DNA from: Clostridia bacterium
Lineage (GTDB): Bacteria; Acidobacteriota; Terriglobia; Terriglobales; Acidobacteriaceae
Direction of reading: 5' to 3'
DNA length: 55,016 nt
NCBI GenBank assembly: GCA_035561135.1
Contig: DATMYA010000020.1
Location: 1-55,016, forward strand
Below the pieces are notes generated by a model. It was not told the origin of the DNA, did no database searches, and saw only the letters and a list, made by a program, of their open reading frames with translations. This document shows, in pieces, positions 36,470 to 45,237 of this stretch. The position numbers and the translations under genes are program-made. Each line of letters opens with the position of its first letter. Within the stretch, counting starts at the first letter, position 1.

Positions 36470-38500
36470 CTAGTTGCGGACATTCTCGCTATCTTCTTTG
36501 TTTTGCTCATCTTTCTTCTCTGCATCGTCAACGTGCTCGGCTGCTGGCTGCTCTTCCTGTTGACCAGAGGCATACTGCATCAGCGTCTCATCGTCGAGCG
36601 GGTGCTCCTCGCGATAGTGATCGAGCGACATTTTGCCGTCGAGCCAGGCCCAATTCATCGGATACACATCCGGATCGAAGATGATCTGGTAGAAGTGCCA
36701 CACGAGGATGGACAAGGTTGCAAGGATTGCCTCGTAAAAGTGAATAGCGGTCGCGACATCCAGAGTCCAACGCGGAACCAGGTTGCCGACGCGGACTTTG
36801 AACCACAACATCAGTCCGGTTACCGCCATGACGATGGTCCCCCACACCAACGCCCAGTACTCCACCTTTTCGGCATAACCGAAGCGCGCGAACTGCGGAC
36901 GCTTGTCGCTGATGCCGAGGTAATAGAAGAAGGCGTCGCGAGCGTCGAGCACGTCCTTCCATGTGGGGAGGAAGTCCCGGACGAGGCTGCGGCCTTCCTT
37001 CACGGCGAACATGTAAAAGACGTGATAGAGACCGGCAACGATAAGTACGACGCCGGCTACGCGATGGATGACGCTACGCACCGTTTCATTGCCGAACGCC
37101 AAGCCCAGCCAGGAAGTCGGGTATTTCAGCGCGAAGCCGGTGAGCACCAGAGTAATGAAACTGGTGAGCAGGGCCAGGTGCTGCATGCGTTGATTTCGCG
37201 TCATGCGGACGACAACGCGCGGACCACCCGCGAAGTGAACGTGTCCATTCCGCCGGTCGCGAAGTTTGCGACGGAGAATGATGAGGTTGTGCAACAGCAT
37301 CCCGCCTATCGTGCCGACGATCATCAGCAGGTAGAACTGGCGGACTAAGCGAACCGCAACGGAGCCGATGTCGGCTGCCTGCGGCGCATCGACGTGAACC
37401 TTGCCTTTGGCAAAGTTTTCGTTTGCACCCGGGTGGCACTCACCGCAAGTCTTAACCAGGTTAGCCTTGTTGATCTTGGATCGCGGATCGCTGGACGGCA
37501 GGATGTTATGAACGCCGTGACAACTGGCGCAGTTGGCTGCAACTGCCGATCCCATTTGCGTGGCCATCCCGTGATAACTCGCCATGTAGGTGCTGGCGCG
37601 ACGTCCGGGAACGCCAAACTCCTCCGACATCTTGACGCTTTCGTGACACTGCGCGCAGGTAGTGCGGGCCAGGTTCTGAGCGGCGACTGAAGAAGTGGGA
37701 TCGATGTGGCGCTTGATGAGGTGGATGCCGTGACAATCCGTGCAGACGGGCGCGTGCAGGTTTCCCTTGGTGATCGCCTGTCCGTGGATGCTGGTCATGA
37801 ATTCCGTTTTCTGCGCCTCGTGGCACTTGGCACAGGTGAGCGGAACATTCGTCTTGAAGATGCTCGACTGCGGATCGCCCGCGGTGCGAATTTCGTGCGA
37901 GCCGTGGCAGTCCGTACAGACGGCAGCCTTCTCGCTTCCGGCGGCGACGGCCTGGCCATGCACGCTCTCCTGGTACGACATGACGGGCTTGGGGCTCAGG
38001 CCCGTGGCCTCCGCCACTAGGCGATTGTTGTGACAGGTGGCGCAGGTAGCCGGAATGTTCTTGTGGTTCGTCTTGGAATTCGCATCACTGGAGGGCAGAA
38101 TCTCGTGCGCCCCGCCGTGGCAATCGACACAGCGAGCAGCCTGGTTTTCGCCGCCCTTGATTGCTTTAGCGTGGAATCCATTGTCATAAGCCTTCTGCTG
38201 ATCGGCGTGGCACGTTGCGCAACTGGGCTTGGCAAGACCGGACCCGTGGGGGATCTCTTTGACATCGGTATGGCAATCGGTACAACCGAACATCATGCCG
38301 TGAATGGAGTTTTTGAAAACATCCTCCTTCACCTGCAAGCTGACCTGCTTACCATTGCGTTCGACCGACAAAGAATCACTATGACAGGCCAGGCAATCCG
38401 CGCTCGTCAACGTCGACGCCCGCGGAGCTTTTTTGGCCTGCGCTAACCCGGCCGATACGGCCAGGCAAATCAATATAAATATTAGTGCGAATCGTTTCAC
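36470..38500 (-). CDS. Eleven-heme cytochrome c fused to a cytochrome b domain, CbcL-like
   Basis: 676 residues. A signal peptide (KRFALIFILICLAVSAGLAQ) leads to a periplasmic part of about 340 residues with 11 CxxCH motifs (CLACH first, CGECH last) in repeats of alternating one-heme units. From about residue 375 there are five to six membrane helices with histidines in GGMLLHNLIIL, RSVIHRVAGVVL, GLYHVFYM and IHFYEAILATLSILVWHF, as in di-heme b subunits of hydrogenase and formate dehydrogenase. The tail is acidic. Geobacter CbcL has this plan with nine c-hemes and works as a menaquinol oxidase for low-potential acceptors. The heme count here is higher. Confidence 0.9.
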   Translation of the reverse strand: MKRFALIFILICLAVSAGLAQAKKAPRASTLTSADCLACHSDSLSVERNGKQVSLQVKEDVFKNSIHGMMFGCTDCHTDVKEIPHGSGLAKPSCATCHADQQKAYDNGFHAKAIKGGENQAARCVDCHGGAHEILPSSDANSKTNHKNIPATCATCHNNRLVAEATGLSPKPVMSYQESVHGQAVAAGSEKAAVCTDCHGSHEIRTAGDPQSSIFKTNVPLTCAKCHEAQKTEFMTSIHGQAITKGNLHAPVCTDCHGIHLIKRHIDPTSSVAAQNLARTTCAQCHESVKMSEEFGVPGRRASTYMASYHGMATQMGSAVAANCASCHGVHNILPSSDPRSKINKANLVKTCGECHPGANENFAKGKVHVDAPQAADIGSVAVRLVRQFYLLMIVGTIGGMLLHNLIILRRKLRDRRNGHVHFAGGPRVVVRMTRNQRMQHLALLTSFITLVLTGFALKYPTSWLGLAFGNETVRSVIHRVAGVVLIVAGLYHVFYMFAVKEGRSLVRDFLPTWKDVLDARDAFFYYLGISDKRPQFARFGYAEKVEYWALVWGTIVMAVTGLMLWFKVRVGNLVPRWTLDVATAIHFYEAILATLSILVWHFYQIIFDPDVYPMNWAWLDGKMSLDHYREEHPLDDETLMQYASGQQEEQPAAEHVDDAEKKDEQNKEDSENVRN

Positions 38501-38559
38501 CGGTCCCTCACGGTCACCGGCAGCCGAATGTTCGGCTGCGCGAGAGTTGCCAGCGCTTC

Positions 38560-38850
38560 CTACTTAAGAGTTTTCATGTAAGCAGCAACAGCCTTGATCT
38601 CTTCGGGGCTCAGTTTGCTTGCATAAGCGGGCATCTTGCCTTTTCCCTTGGCTGTGGCTTCGGCAAGCTGGGCTTCGGTCTGCTTCTGAACCTCGGCCGA
38701 ATTGAGAGCGCGCATGTTCGGGTTGGACTTGCTGCCGTCTGCGCCGTGGCACATGGCGCACTTGGATTTGTAGATTGCGGCACCGTCGGCGGCGAATATC
38801 GCCGAACCGGCAGCCATGGCGAACACCAGCAGGATCACAGTCTTTTTCAT
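38560..38850 (-). CDS. Small periplasmic monoheme cytochrome c
   Basis: 96 residues: a signal peptide (MKKTVILLVFAMAAGSAIFA), then a class I cytochrome c with CAMCH at about residue 32 and the axial methionine in KMPAYASKLSPEEIKAV. It resembles small cytochromes c6/c555 that shuttle single electrons. It precedes the 11-heme gene by 59 bases on the same strand, so it is probably in the same transcript. It could carry electrons from the inner-membrane cytochromes to the outer-membrane conduit. A perfect TGTGA-N6-TCACA palindrome lies 165 bases upstream. Confidence 0.92.
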   Translation of the reverse strand: MKKTVILLVFAMAAGSAIFAADGAAIYKSKCAMCHGADGSKSNPNMRALNSAEVQKQTEAQLAEATAKGKGKMPAYASKLSPEEIKAVAAYMKTLK

Positions 38851-39170
38851 TGTCAGTTCCCCTTATTCGTAGAGGTTGTCTCAGTCGCCTGCCTTCGGCA
38901 AGAGGAATCGTTTACTGCGCATGAAAAATCCAGCGCTGGCGCTCCTCTTTCCTGAAGGTTTCTATTTTTCGCATCCACATGCCCGTCGACGCAGTGAGAA
39001 CGCTCACGAGCGGGTGTGACCTGAGTCACACGCCGGTGTTGTCGCAGCGCCAGATACACGGCCACGTGAGCACCATCACCAGGCTGCGTCCGCAAGTGGC
39101 GGCGCTGGGTGGCTATGCGCGGCACGGTGGTTCTCCCGGAGGAACGCTAGTCTGGTTAGGCAGAACGCAA
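38851..39170. other. Control region between the cytochrome c gene and the barrel gene
   Basis: About 320 bases with no gene. It holds the palindromic operator at 39014-39031 and presumably the promoter for the cytochrome c, CbcL-like and ImcH-like genes. Its right end borders the strong terminator of the barrel gene. Confidence 0.6.
39014..39031. promoter_or_regulatory. Perfect Crp/Fnr-type operator upstream of the cytochrome c gene
   Basis: GTGTGA-CCTGAG-TCACAC is a perfect palindrome in both six-base arms. It is the best match to the TGTGA-N6-TCACA consensus in the window. Confidence 0.7.
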
Positions 39171-39198
39171 AAAGCGGGGCGACCAGGTCGCCCCGCTT
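39171..39198 (-). terminator. Strong intrinsic terminator of the mtrAB-like operon
   Basis: A perfect 13-base-pair stem (39172-39184 with 39186-39198) with a one-base centre is followed, on the minus strand, by TTTTTG. It ends transcription from the decaheme and barrel genes and separates them from the cytochrome c gene. Confidence 0.9.
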
Positions 39199-39237
39199 GC
39201 AGTCCGCCACGCGCCGAATCGCTCCAGTGGATGACGG

Positions 39238-41736
39238 TTAAAATTCGTACCGCATCGAAACCGTGCCGGTGTTCGCACGGAAATCACGCGCCACGCTTGG
39301 GCCGGGTAACGACTTCTCGTTGTAGCCGAAGTGGTTCCAGGCGGCCTTCGCCGTCAATCCCTTCCAGACCTCAAAGGCCACGGAAGCCGAAGGCTTGTGC
39401 CAATTGATGCCGAGCGGGCCAAGGGGTTGGCGGTAGTTCGGAGCGTTTACAAATGCGACGGCCGGAAGCAGTCCGCCAGGCAGTACCACGTTGCCGTTGA
39501 TGTCGATTGGCAAACGCAGCAGTGCGCCGGAGTCGGCGCGGAACCAGTCGTTGTCTCCGCTGTCGCTGGTCAGGTCATAACCGACAGTGACCGCGAGACG
39601 CCTGACCGGCTTCAACATGATGTTGAAGAAACCGGAGTTGGTATTGTTCCGATATCGCACATTCGCAGGAACGCTTCCGGTGCTGACAGCAAGTCCGCCC
39701 GGACTCAGGCACTGCGCGGAGGGGCCGCCCTCGATAGCCACGGGGGTTGCAACGCCGCCGACACGACCAGTGCTCAATGGAACACACGTGCCCGTCGTGG
39801 AGAGCACGTCGAAGAAGGTATAACCAAGATCCACGGCAATCCAGTCCTTTGGATTGATCGTGAACGCCAGGTTATAGCTACGGGCGTGGTCCTTGTGCCT
39901 TGGGACGGCGACGGTTGCCGGCCATAGGTTTTCGGGAGCGCCATTCCGCGACTCGAGCAGGTTCACAGAACCGCTGACCGAACCCCAGTTGGCTACGCGA
40001 TACGTGCTGCGGACCTTGAACTTTTGAAGATTCCGCGGTGTGATGCGCGTGAACGCGTTGTCTGCCGTGTAGACTTCCAGGTCAGCGTTGACGCGCCATC
40101 CGTCGTAAGGCATCGCATGGAAACCGAACAGCAGCGAGTGCTGCGTCAGGTCCTCGGTAGCAATTTCGTCCGTCGCAGATGGAACAACGCCGAGCGGACG
40201 CGTGGTTACGGCCGGGTTGACCGGAAAAAACGTGCCGACTCCAAAGTCGAAGTTCTTCGCTTTCAGATACCGGTTCCCATAGCGGTAGCCAAGATGCGCG
40301 GCAAAGCGTTTTCCGGGCTCCCACTCGATGGAACTGGTGTTGAAAATGTCAGCCTCGCCCAGGTAGCGGATGAATGTGTCGGTTGCGAAGTCAGCACCGG
40401 AACTGTTGACGTGCGCCGGCAATCCAACGGTCGGAATGCCGAGACATGTAGCAGCGCCTCCCGGTGATCCGGGAGGAGTGAAGATGTTGGCGCCGACAGC
40501 TACGTTGGCGAAGCAGGCGGTATCGCTGCTCGCCCAACTGCCGGGGATGCGCCAGTTCAACCAGCGGAACTGGTTGGTGAGGCTCCAGTGGTCATTGATG
40601 TGGAAGGTCAGTCCAAGATCGGCGTGGGTTTCGATACGCTCGGTGTTAGCCGGACCGGTGAAGTTAAATGCAACTTCATTGGTACGCGTTATAAGCGTGC
40701 GCCCGAACTCGTTGTAGCTGGGCATGTCGAGGTCGGAAGAGCTGTAGCTACCCTGCGCCGTGATGTCGAGCTTCTTCCAGTAGCTGGACTGGATCGAGAG
40801 CTGCGACGTCGGAGTATCGGTGCGGGTGAAGCTAGCGCGATTGTACTGGCGATAGATGTTGCAAGCCGGATTGACGGTACCGGGAGCGACTACCGCCGGT
40901 AGAGCAAGGGTGCCGCAAGGCTGTCCGTAAAACGGATCGTAGACCAGGCCCAGGTCCACCGGAGCGCTCGCGCCTGCAACCAGCGGGTCAAAAGACACGA
41001 AGTTCAGGAATGGACTGTTACTCAAGGAGGTATCGACCTTGTTGTGCTCAAAAAACTGGTCGAAGCTGATAGTGGTCCGCGGCATCAATTTCACATCCAC
41101 GCCGAACTGGTAGCGATCGGAGCGGTTGCGGTAATCCTGCTCCAACTTGATTTCGGTTCCCTCATGGAAGCTGGTGTTCGAGGGCCCTTCAACCACATTG
41201 CGCGAGTAGCCGAGGCGTACACGCACGACCGACTGCGGTGCAAGAGTAAGGTTGAAGTCACCCATGTTGCGGCGCGTGTCCATGAAGTGGGGTGAGATGT
41301 TGTTCGGTACAACGGTGTTCGGAGGGTTCAGCGGATTGGCGAGCAGGTTGTAGTCGAAGTAGTTTTGATCACGGCGGAACATTCCCGTGAAGTCATACCA
41401 CTTGTTTTTCGAAATGCGCAGGCGCGTTACGCCGGCAGGATCGCCGCCGTAACCGAAGCTGCTCGTGTACAGATTGTCCATGAGCGTGCCGGTATGGTCC
41501 AGCGAGCGCATGCTAAGGGTGTACTCCAGTAGACGCGGGCCCGATTGCAGATTGACCAGTGTGTTGTAGACCGAGCCGTTGCCATTGATATCGGTAAAAC
41601 GACCACCGAATTCAACGGCCTGCTGGATGTTGTAATTGCCGCTAACCTTCCCCTCCGCCTCTTGGGCCTGTGCACGAACAATCCAAGGAGCGAGCAGCAA
41701 CAGAACAACAGCACAAATCACAAAGTTGCGAGTCAT
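39238..41736 (-). CDS. MtrB/PioB-like outer-membrane beta-barrel
   Basis: About 832 residues. ATG 41736 follows GGGAG by seven bases and opens a signal peptide (MTRNFVICAVVLLLLAPWIV). The mature protein is a long run of alternating amphipathic strands with aromatic girdles (KNKWYDFTGMFRRDQNYFDYN) and ends in the outer-membrane signal SMRYEF. Its position 82 bases after the decaheme gene is the classic mtrA-mtrB or pioA-pioB layout, in which the barrel sheathes the decaheme wire through the outer membrane. Several cysteines occur in extracellular-looking loops (QPCGTLALPAVV, ATCLGIPTVG). I see no N-terminal CxxC as in Shewanella MtrB. Confidence 0.82.
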   Translation of the reverse strand: MTRNFVICAVVLLLLAPWIVRAQAQEAEGKVSGNYNIQQAVEFGGRFTDINGNGSVYNTLVNLQSGPRLLEYTLSMRSLDHTGTLMDNLYTSSFGYGGDPAGVTRLRISKNKWYDFTGMFRRDQNYFDYNLLANPLNPPNTVVPNNISPHFMDTRRNMGDFNLTLAPQSVVRVRLGYSRNVVEGPSNTSFHEGTEIKLEQDYRNRSDRYQFGVDVKLMPRTTISFDQFFEHNKVDTSLSNSPFLNFVSFDPLVAGASAPVDLGLVYDPFYGQPCGTLALPAVVAPGTVNPACNIYRQYNRASFTRTDTPTSQLSIQSSYWKKLDITAQGSYSSSDLDMPSYNEFGRTLITRTNEVAFNFTGPANTERIETHADLGLTFHINDHWSLTNQFRWLNWRIPGSWASSDTACFANVAVGANIFTPPGSPGGAATCLGIPTVGLPAHVNSSGADFATDTFIRYLGEADIFNTSSIEWEPGKRFAAHLGYRYGNRYLKAKNFDFGVGTFFPVNPAVTTRPLGVVPSATDEIATEDLTQHSLLFGFHAMPYDGWRVNADLEVYTADNAFTRITPRNLQKFKVRSTYRVANWGSVSGSVNLLESRNGAPENLWPATVAVPRHKDHARSYNLAFTINPKDWIAVDLGYTFFDVLSTTGTCVPLSTGRVGGVATPVAIEGGPSAQCLSPGGLAVSTGSVPANVRYRNNTNSGFFNIMLKPVRRLAVTVGYDLTSDSGDNDWFRADSGALLRLPIDINGNVVLPGGLLPAVAFVNAPNYRQPLGPLGINWHKPSASVAFEVWKGLTAKAAWNHFGYNEKSLPGPSVARDFRANTGTVSMRYEF

Positions 41737-41818
41737 GTGGCCACTCCCGTACGGTGCCCTCTTTGAAAAGGGGCGCCGTGGCATTGTGTTTCTGTGATGA
41801 GCCATGGTTTCCCCCTTC

Positions 41819-42763
41819 CTACTTAAAGAACACATCACTCGTGTTCGATCCGTGAATCGCCGAGTGGCAGAGCGTGCAAGCCTGGCTTCTTGTGTTCTGC
41901 GGATGCGGCCCCGGCGGAATGCCCGTGTGGCACTCCAGGCAGAGCGAATTCATGCGCGAACGAGTCAGAAGTCGCGGGTTGACGGAGCCATGAGGCGTGT
42001 GGCAAACAGTGCAGCCTTCAGTTTTGACCGGCTCGTGTTCGAATACGAATGGGCCCTTTTTGTCGCTGTGGCACTTGAAACAGGCTTGTGACTGGTCAGC
42101 CTGCGTACGCAGTTGCTTGCTGACGCTTCCGCCATGCACGTTGTGACAGTCGGAGCAATTCACCAGGCCTTCATTGACGCGATGCCTGAATGGCTTGATA
42201 AATTCCGACTTCTGCTCACCGTGGCACGAGTAGCAGAGTTCCGGTTGCTTTTGCACCATCAGGTACTGCCGCTCCCTGGCGTGGTGCGGGGAGTGGCAGG
42301 AGGTGCAGGTAACTCCATTTTTGTTGTGGACTGAACGCTGGAATGTCATCTGCTCGAGATTCGACTCATGACATGTCAAGCAGCGATCCGTGACTTCCTG
42401 GGGCGAAGCTTCTGTAAATGTGAATATCTTGCTTTTATCTCCACCGGCTTCAACGTGGGCGGCACCGGGGCCGTGGCAGGATTCGCATCCATGCGCGTCT
42501 TCGCCGCGACCTTTCAGTGTAGTGCGGTAATGAGGGGTGGCGTCGATGGTTCTGAACTGGTCTTCGTGGCATCCTTTGCAGGTGTCAGCTCCGACGAATT
42601 GGCCAGCAGCGGCACCGGCAAGAGCTGACTTCGGTTGATCTTTCGTCTGGGTTGCATTGTTCTTGTCCCGCTTGGCGGCCATCAACTGTACCGCTCCAAG
42701 CAGTAATAACAGCGCAGCGAACACCCAAACCGAGTACCGTTGGAGAGTTCGTGGGTCTTTCAT
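41819..42763 (-). CDS. Decaheme cytochrome c of the MtrA/DmsE/PioA type
   Basis: 314 residues with an N-terminal signal or anchor helix (YSVWVFAALLLLLGAVQLMA) and ten CxxCH motifs: CKGCH, CESCH, CLTCH, CTSCH, CYSCH, CSDCH, CFKCH, CTVCH, CLECH and CTLCH. Length, heme count and the ending CTLCHSAIHGSN match MtrA, DmsE and PioA, which sit inside an outer-membrane barrel and carry electrons across it. The matching barrel gene follows directly. No extracellular MtrC/OmcA decaheme is in the window, so the pair is closer to the PioAB layout. A Crp/Fnr-type operator lies 109 bases upstream (42872-42887). Confidence 0.93.
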   Translation of the reverse strand: MKDPRTLQRYSVWVFAALLLLLGAVQLMAAKRDKNNATQTKDQPKSALAGAAAGQFVGADTCKGCHEDQFRTIDATPHYRTTLKGRGEDAHGCESCHGPGAAHVEAGGDKSKIFTFTEASPQEVTDRCLTCHESNLEQMTFQRSVHNKNGVTCTSCHSPHHARERQYLMVQKQPELCYSCHGEQKSEFIKPFRHRVNEGLVNCSDCHNVHGGSVSKQLRTQADQSQACFKCHSDKKGPFVFEHEPVKTEGCTVCHTPHGSVNPRLLTRSRMNSLCLECHTGIPPGPHPQNTRSQACTLCHSAIHGSNTSDVFFK

Positions 42764-43345
42764 CCTCGCTCCTCGACAAGCACCTAATCAGATGGAAGCT
42801 GTTTTGACAGTCGACTCATTGTCAAGCCGCACATTGCGACGCAATTGTCACTCCGGTTAATCGCGGAGTCCTGTGATAAGCGTCACAAAATCTCAATTAA
42901 GTGAAAAACTTTATGTCCAGAGTGATACGCCTGACCGAATCGGGAACGCATCACTGGGATGAATCCCTCCTTTACTTCCGTGTGCGTGAGAGCTCTCGAC
43001 AATGCCGACCCTTTGCGCGGGAGCGCAAAAACTGAGTCATGTTACTCGCGCCGGACACCGGTGGTCTTGTGCAAAATTGAAAAAAAATTACCTAATCCTA
43101 CACGTAAGTGCTGGGTGCGACACCTCTCGTTGTTCTGAGATGCGCGGCACCGGTTCTGCTACGACCAATCTTTTCCGGCGAAGTCAGAGTTGCACAGGAG
43201 AGATTCGAAGCTTCGTGCGGGATGGACAAACTAAGGGTTGCGCCAGCACAGCGCCAACCCTCGGCGACCGCCTGGCGCACGCGTGCGGATGGTTCGGAGA
43301 CGTGCGAGGCCTGCCGAAGGAAGTCAGTCGCTTGCGCCCAAAGAA
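42764..43345. other. Gene-free stretch upstream of the decaheme gene
   Basis: About 580 bases. The left part holds the operator at 42872-42887 and an A/T-rich stretch likely to contain the mtrA-like promoter. The right part follows the truncated Fnr-like gene. I searched its three minus frames for a displaced helix-turn-helix and found none that convinces. Confidence 0.55.
42872..42887. promoter_or_regulatory. Perfect Crp/Fnr-type operator upstream of the decaheme gene
   Basis: TGTGA-TAAGCG-TCACA matches the consensus in all ten arm positions. Confidence 0.7.
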
Positions 43346-43861
43346 TCAGGCGTGGGCGACAACGCGTACGGCGCGGGGACGACGGGTCCGTGTGAGCCCG
43401 ATCGAGCGGACGCGTTCGTAGGCAGCGTGCAGGTCCTGGCTGAGCATCTGGACGACCATCATGCAAGCTTCGCGATGGTCGCGCAGGAACCTGACAAGGT
43501 CCTTGCGCCTGACAAAGACAACCTGAGATGCGTCCAGCAGTTCGACGGTGACTTCGTAAGGTGTGCCAGCCATGGCCGCGCCAAGACCAAGCACTTCCCC
43601 CGGACCTGCGATACGGAGCATGAGACGCTTTCCGTTTTCGGAACAGATCGAGAGCTTTGCGCGACCGTCGCACAGCACAAAAATGCCCTTGGCCGGACGT
43701 CCTTCGGCGAACAAGACGCTACCCTTGGGGTGAGTTGTGAGCGATTTGATACCGTCGAAGGCTTGCAGTGCATCCGCAGGCATATCGCAAAAAAGCCGGT
43801 CGGGACGGAAATCGCAGTTAAAGCAGCTTCGCTGGGTTACGCTCTCCATGGCTATTGTCAT
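43346..43861 (-). CDS. Fnr-like sensor domain without a DNA-binding domain
   Basis: 171 residues. Cysteines at 13, 16 and 25 (SCFNCDFRPDRLFC) resemble the cluster-binding site of Fnr but with C-x2-C-x8-C spacing; C64 and C73 are also shared with the neighbour at 44186. The barrel (GSVLFAEGRPAKGIFVLCDG) and dimer helix (LSQDLHAAYERVRSIGL) are intact. The protein then ends in RTRRPRAVRVVAHA where the paralogue continues into a helix-turn-helix. It might be a truncated gene or a regulator that acts by forming mixed dimers. An operator overlaps its own promoter region (43887-43902). Confidence 0.75.
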   Translation of the reverse strand: MTIAMESVTQRSCFNCDFRPDRLFCDMPADALQAFDGIKSLTTHPKGSVLFAEGRPAKGIFVLCDGRAKLSICSENGKRLMLRIAGPGEVLGLGAAMAGTPYEVTVELLDASQVVFVRRKDLVRFLRDHREACMMVVQMLSQDLHAAYERVRSIGLTRTRRPRAVRVVAHA

Positions 43862-44185
43862 TTTTCGTGGAAAGGGGCGTAAGTGCTGTGATAGCTGTCA
43901 CTTCTCTCCGTGACTCACAGCACACGCAACGTCAATGAATGCTTCCGAGACTCAGTGGGGATGCAGGTTTCGCGATGATTGATAAGGCGGAGACACGACC
44001 GGATGTGATACGAAACCGTGGCACTAAACAGTGTGACACAAAGACTCCAAAAAGATAAATGCGACGCCAGAGTAGGCTACCTTTCGCCCCTCCGGCGCCG
44101 CCGGTAAGATCAAGATAATAATTGCCCTGCCCGTCGCCGCGTTTCAAACGGCAACAGTATGATTGGCTGCCCAAAGGAACCTGGC
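43862..44185. other. Gene-free stretch between the two Fnr-like genes
   Basis: About 320 bases. It contains the operator at 43887-43902 near the truncated gene's start and a single half-site-like GTGTGACAC near 44031. No coding frame is convincing. Confidence 0.5.
43887..43902. promoter_or_regulatory. Crp/Fnr-type operator upstream of the truncated Fnr-like gene
   Basis: TGTGA-TAGCTG-TCACT lies only 25 bases before the ATG, where binding would more likely repress than activate. Confidence 0.55.
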
Positions 44186-44905
44186 TTACGATGTGGCCAG
44201 AGCCTTCAAAGCCGCCTTGTTGCGAATTAATAGTGTCGAACCCTTTGCCTGTACAATCTGCCGCTTTTTCAGTTCCGCGAACAACCGCGTCACTGTCTCA
44301 CGCGAGGTCCCGATCATTTGGGCGATCTCTTCGTGGGTCAGCGCCAACTTCACTCGAGGCTCCTGCTTGGCAGCTTCGCCGTTGCGCACGCTCCACTCCA
44401 ACAGGAGTTTGGCAAGCTTTTCGGCGGCCGAGTGCGAAAGACCGAGGGAACGGATCTCGCGGCACGCGGTGTTGTACTTATTGCTCAACTGCTCGGCGAC
44501 CCGGAAACAGGCATCGCTGTGATCGCGGAGGAAGCGAAGAAAATCTTCGCGTTTAACGAAATTGATCTGGCACGGATCGATGGTCTCGGCGGTCAGTTCG
44601 TAAGGCTTGCCGGAGACGGAGGCGCTGAGACCGAGAACCTCGCCGGCTTCGGCGATTTTCAGGATCAGCGTCTTGCCATCGGTGGAGCAGATCGACAGTT
44701 TTACGCGGCCCTTGCAGAGAACAAAAATCCCGCGAGGAGCCTGTCCTTCGACGAACAGAACAGCACCTTTCGGATAAGCGGTCGCGTACTTGATGGTTTC
44801 GAATGATTGCAGGGCTGCTGTTGGCAGATCACAGAATATGTGGTCGGCGCGCATTTTGCAGCCCAAGCAACTTTCGATTATGTCTAGCCCGTATGGTGAA
44901 AGCAC
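44186..44905 (-). CDS. Fnr-like redox transcription regulator with N-terminal cysteine cluster
   Basis: About 239 residues from GTG 44905, which follows AGGGGG by about five bases. This start places cysteines at 13, 16 and 25 exactly as in the paralogue at 43346, which supports it. The barrel (GAVLFVEGQAPRGIFVLCKG), dimer helix and a complete C-terminal winged helix follow, with recognition segment THEEIAQMIGTSRETVTRLF. The cysteines could hold an O2- or NO-sensitive Fe-S cluster. It is the best candidate to bind the TGTGA-N6-TCACA sites near the cytochrome genes. That link is inferred, since E. coli Fnr prefers TTGAT half-sites and Crp prefers TGTGA. Confidence 0.88.
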   Translation of the reverse strand: MLSPYGLDIIESCLGCKMRADHIFCDLPTAALQSFETIKYATAYPKGAVLFVEGQAPRGIFVLCKGRVKLSICSTDGKTLILKIAEAGEVLGLSASVSGKPYELTAETIDPCQINFVKREDFLRFLRDHSDACFRVAEQLSNKYNTACREIRSLGLSHSAAEKLAKLLLEWSVRNGEAAKQEPRVKLALTHEEIAQMIGTSRETVTRLFAELKKRQIVQAKGSTLLIRNKAALKALATS

Positions 44906-45237
44906 CACAACCCCCTGTGACAATCTAGGATACACCCGCAGGCAAGCTAAATCACGCCTCAACCTATGTTTACGCCTGTTCCATGCTGTTTTCACTCCTT
45001 TCACCGCGGGCGCAAAAACCTTAGCGTTTGTGCGGCTGGGCACAAAACCATGTGACAAGTGACGTTTAGAACTCGCGGGAAGCCGCATAGAATCTACGTG
45101 CGGCGCAGTCCGGCAGAAATGGAAGCACAACCCTGTGCCCCGGGCGCCGGTCGCACCCGATGCGAGTCGCCGAACGGCAAGTACGCACGTCACGATGAAG
45201 CGTGACGAATGACTGTCTAAAAGATATTTGAGTTGGT
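44906..45237. other. Gene-free stretch upstream of the Fnr-like regulator
   Basis: About 330 bases between the kinase stop and the regulator start. It contains GTCAC-N8-GTGAC (45189-45206), an inverted pair with the opposite arm order to the island's operators, and a lone TGTGAC near 45052. Reading the regulator frame upstream gives residues unlike any Crp/Fnr protein, so this is taken as leader and promoter. Confidence 0.5.

Noticed and set aside
43098..43673. A minus-strand frame that might hold the missing helix-turn-helix of the truncated Fnr-like gene (LTSPEKIGRSRTG)
   Set aside because: The likeness to the paralogue's recognition helix is weak, and the distance from the end of the sensor domain is about twice that in the paralogue.
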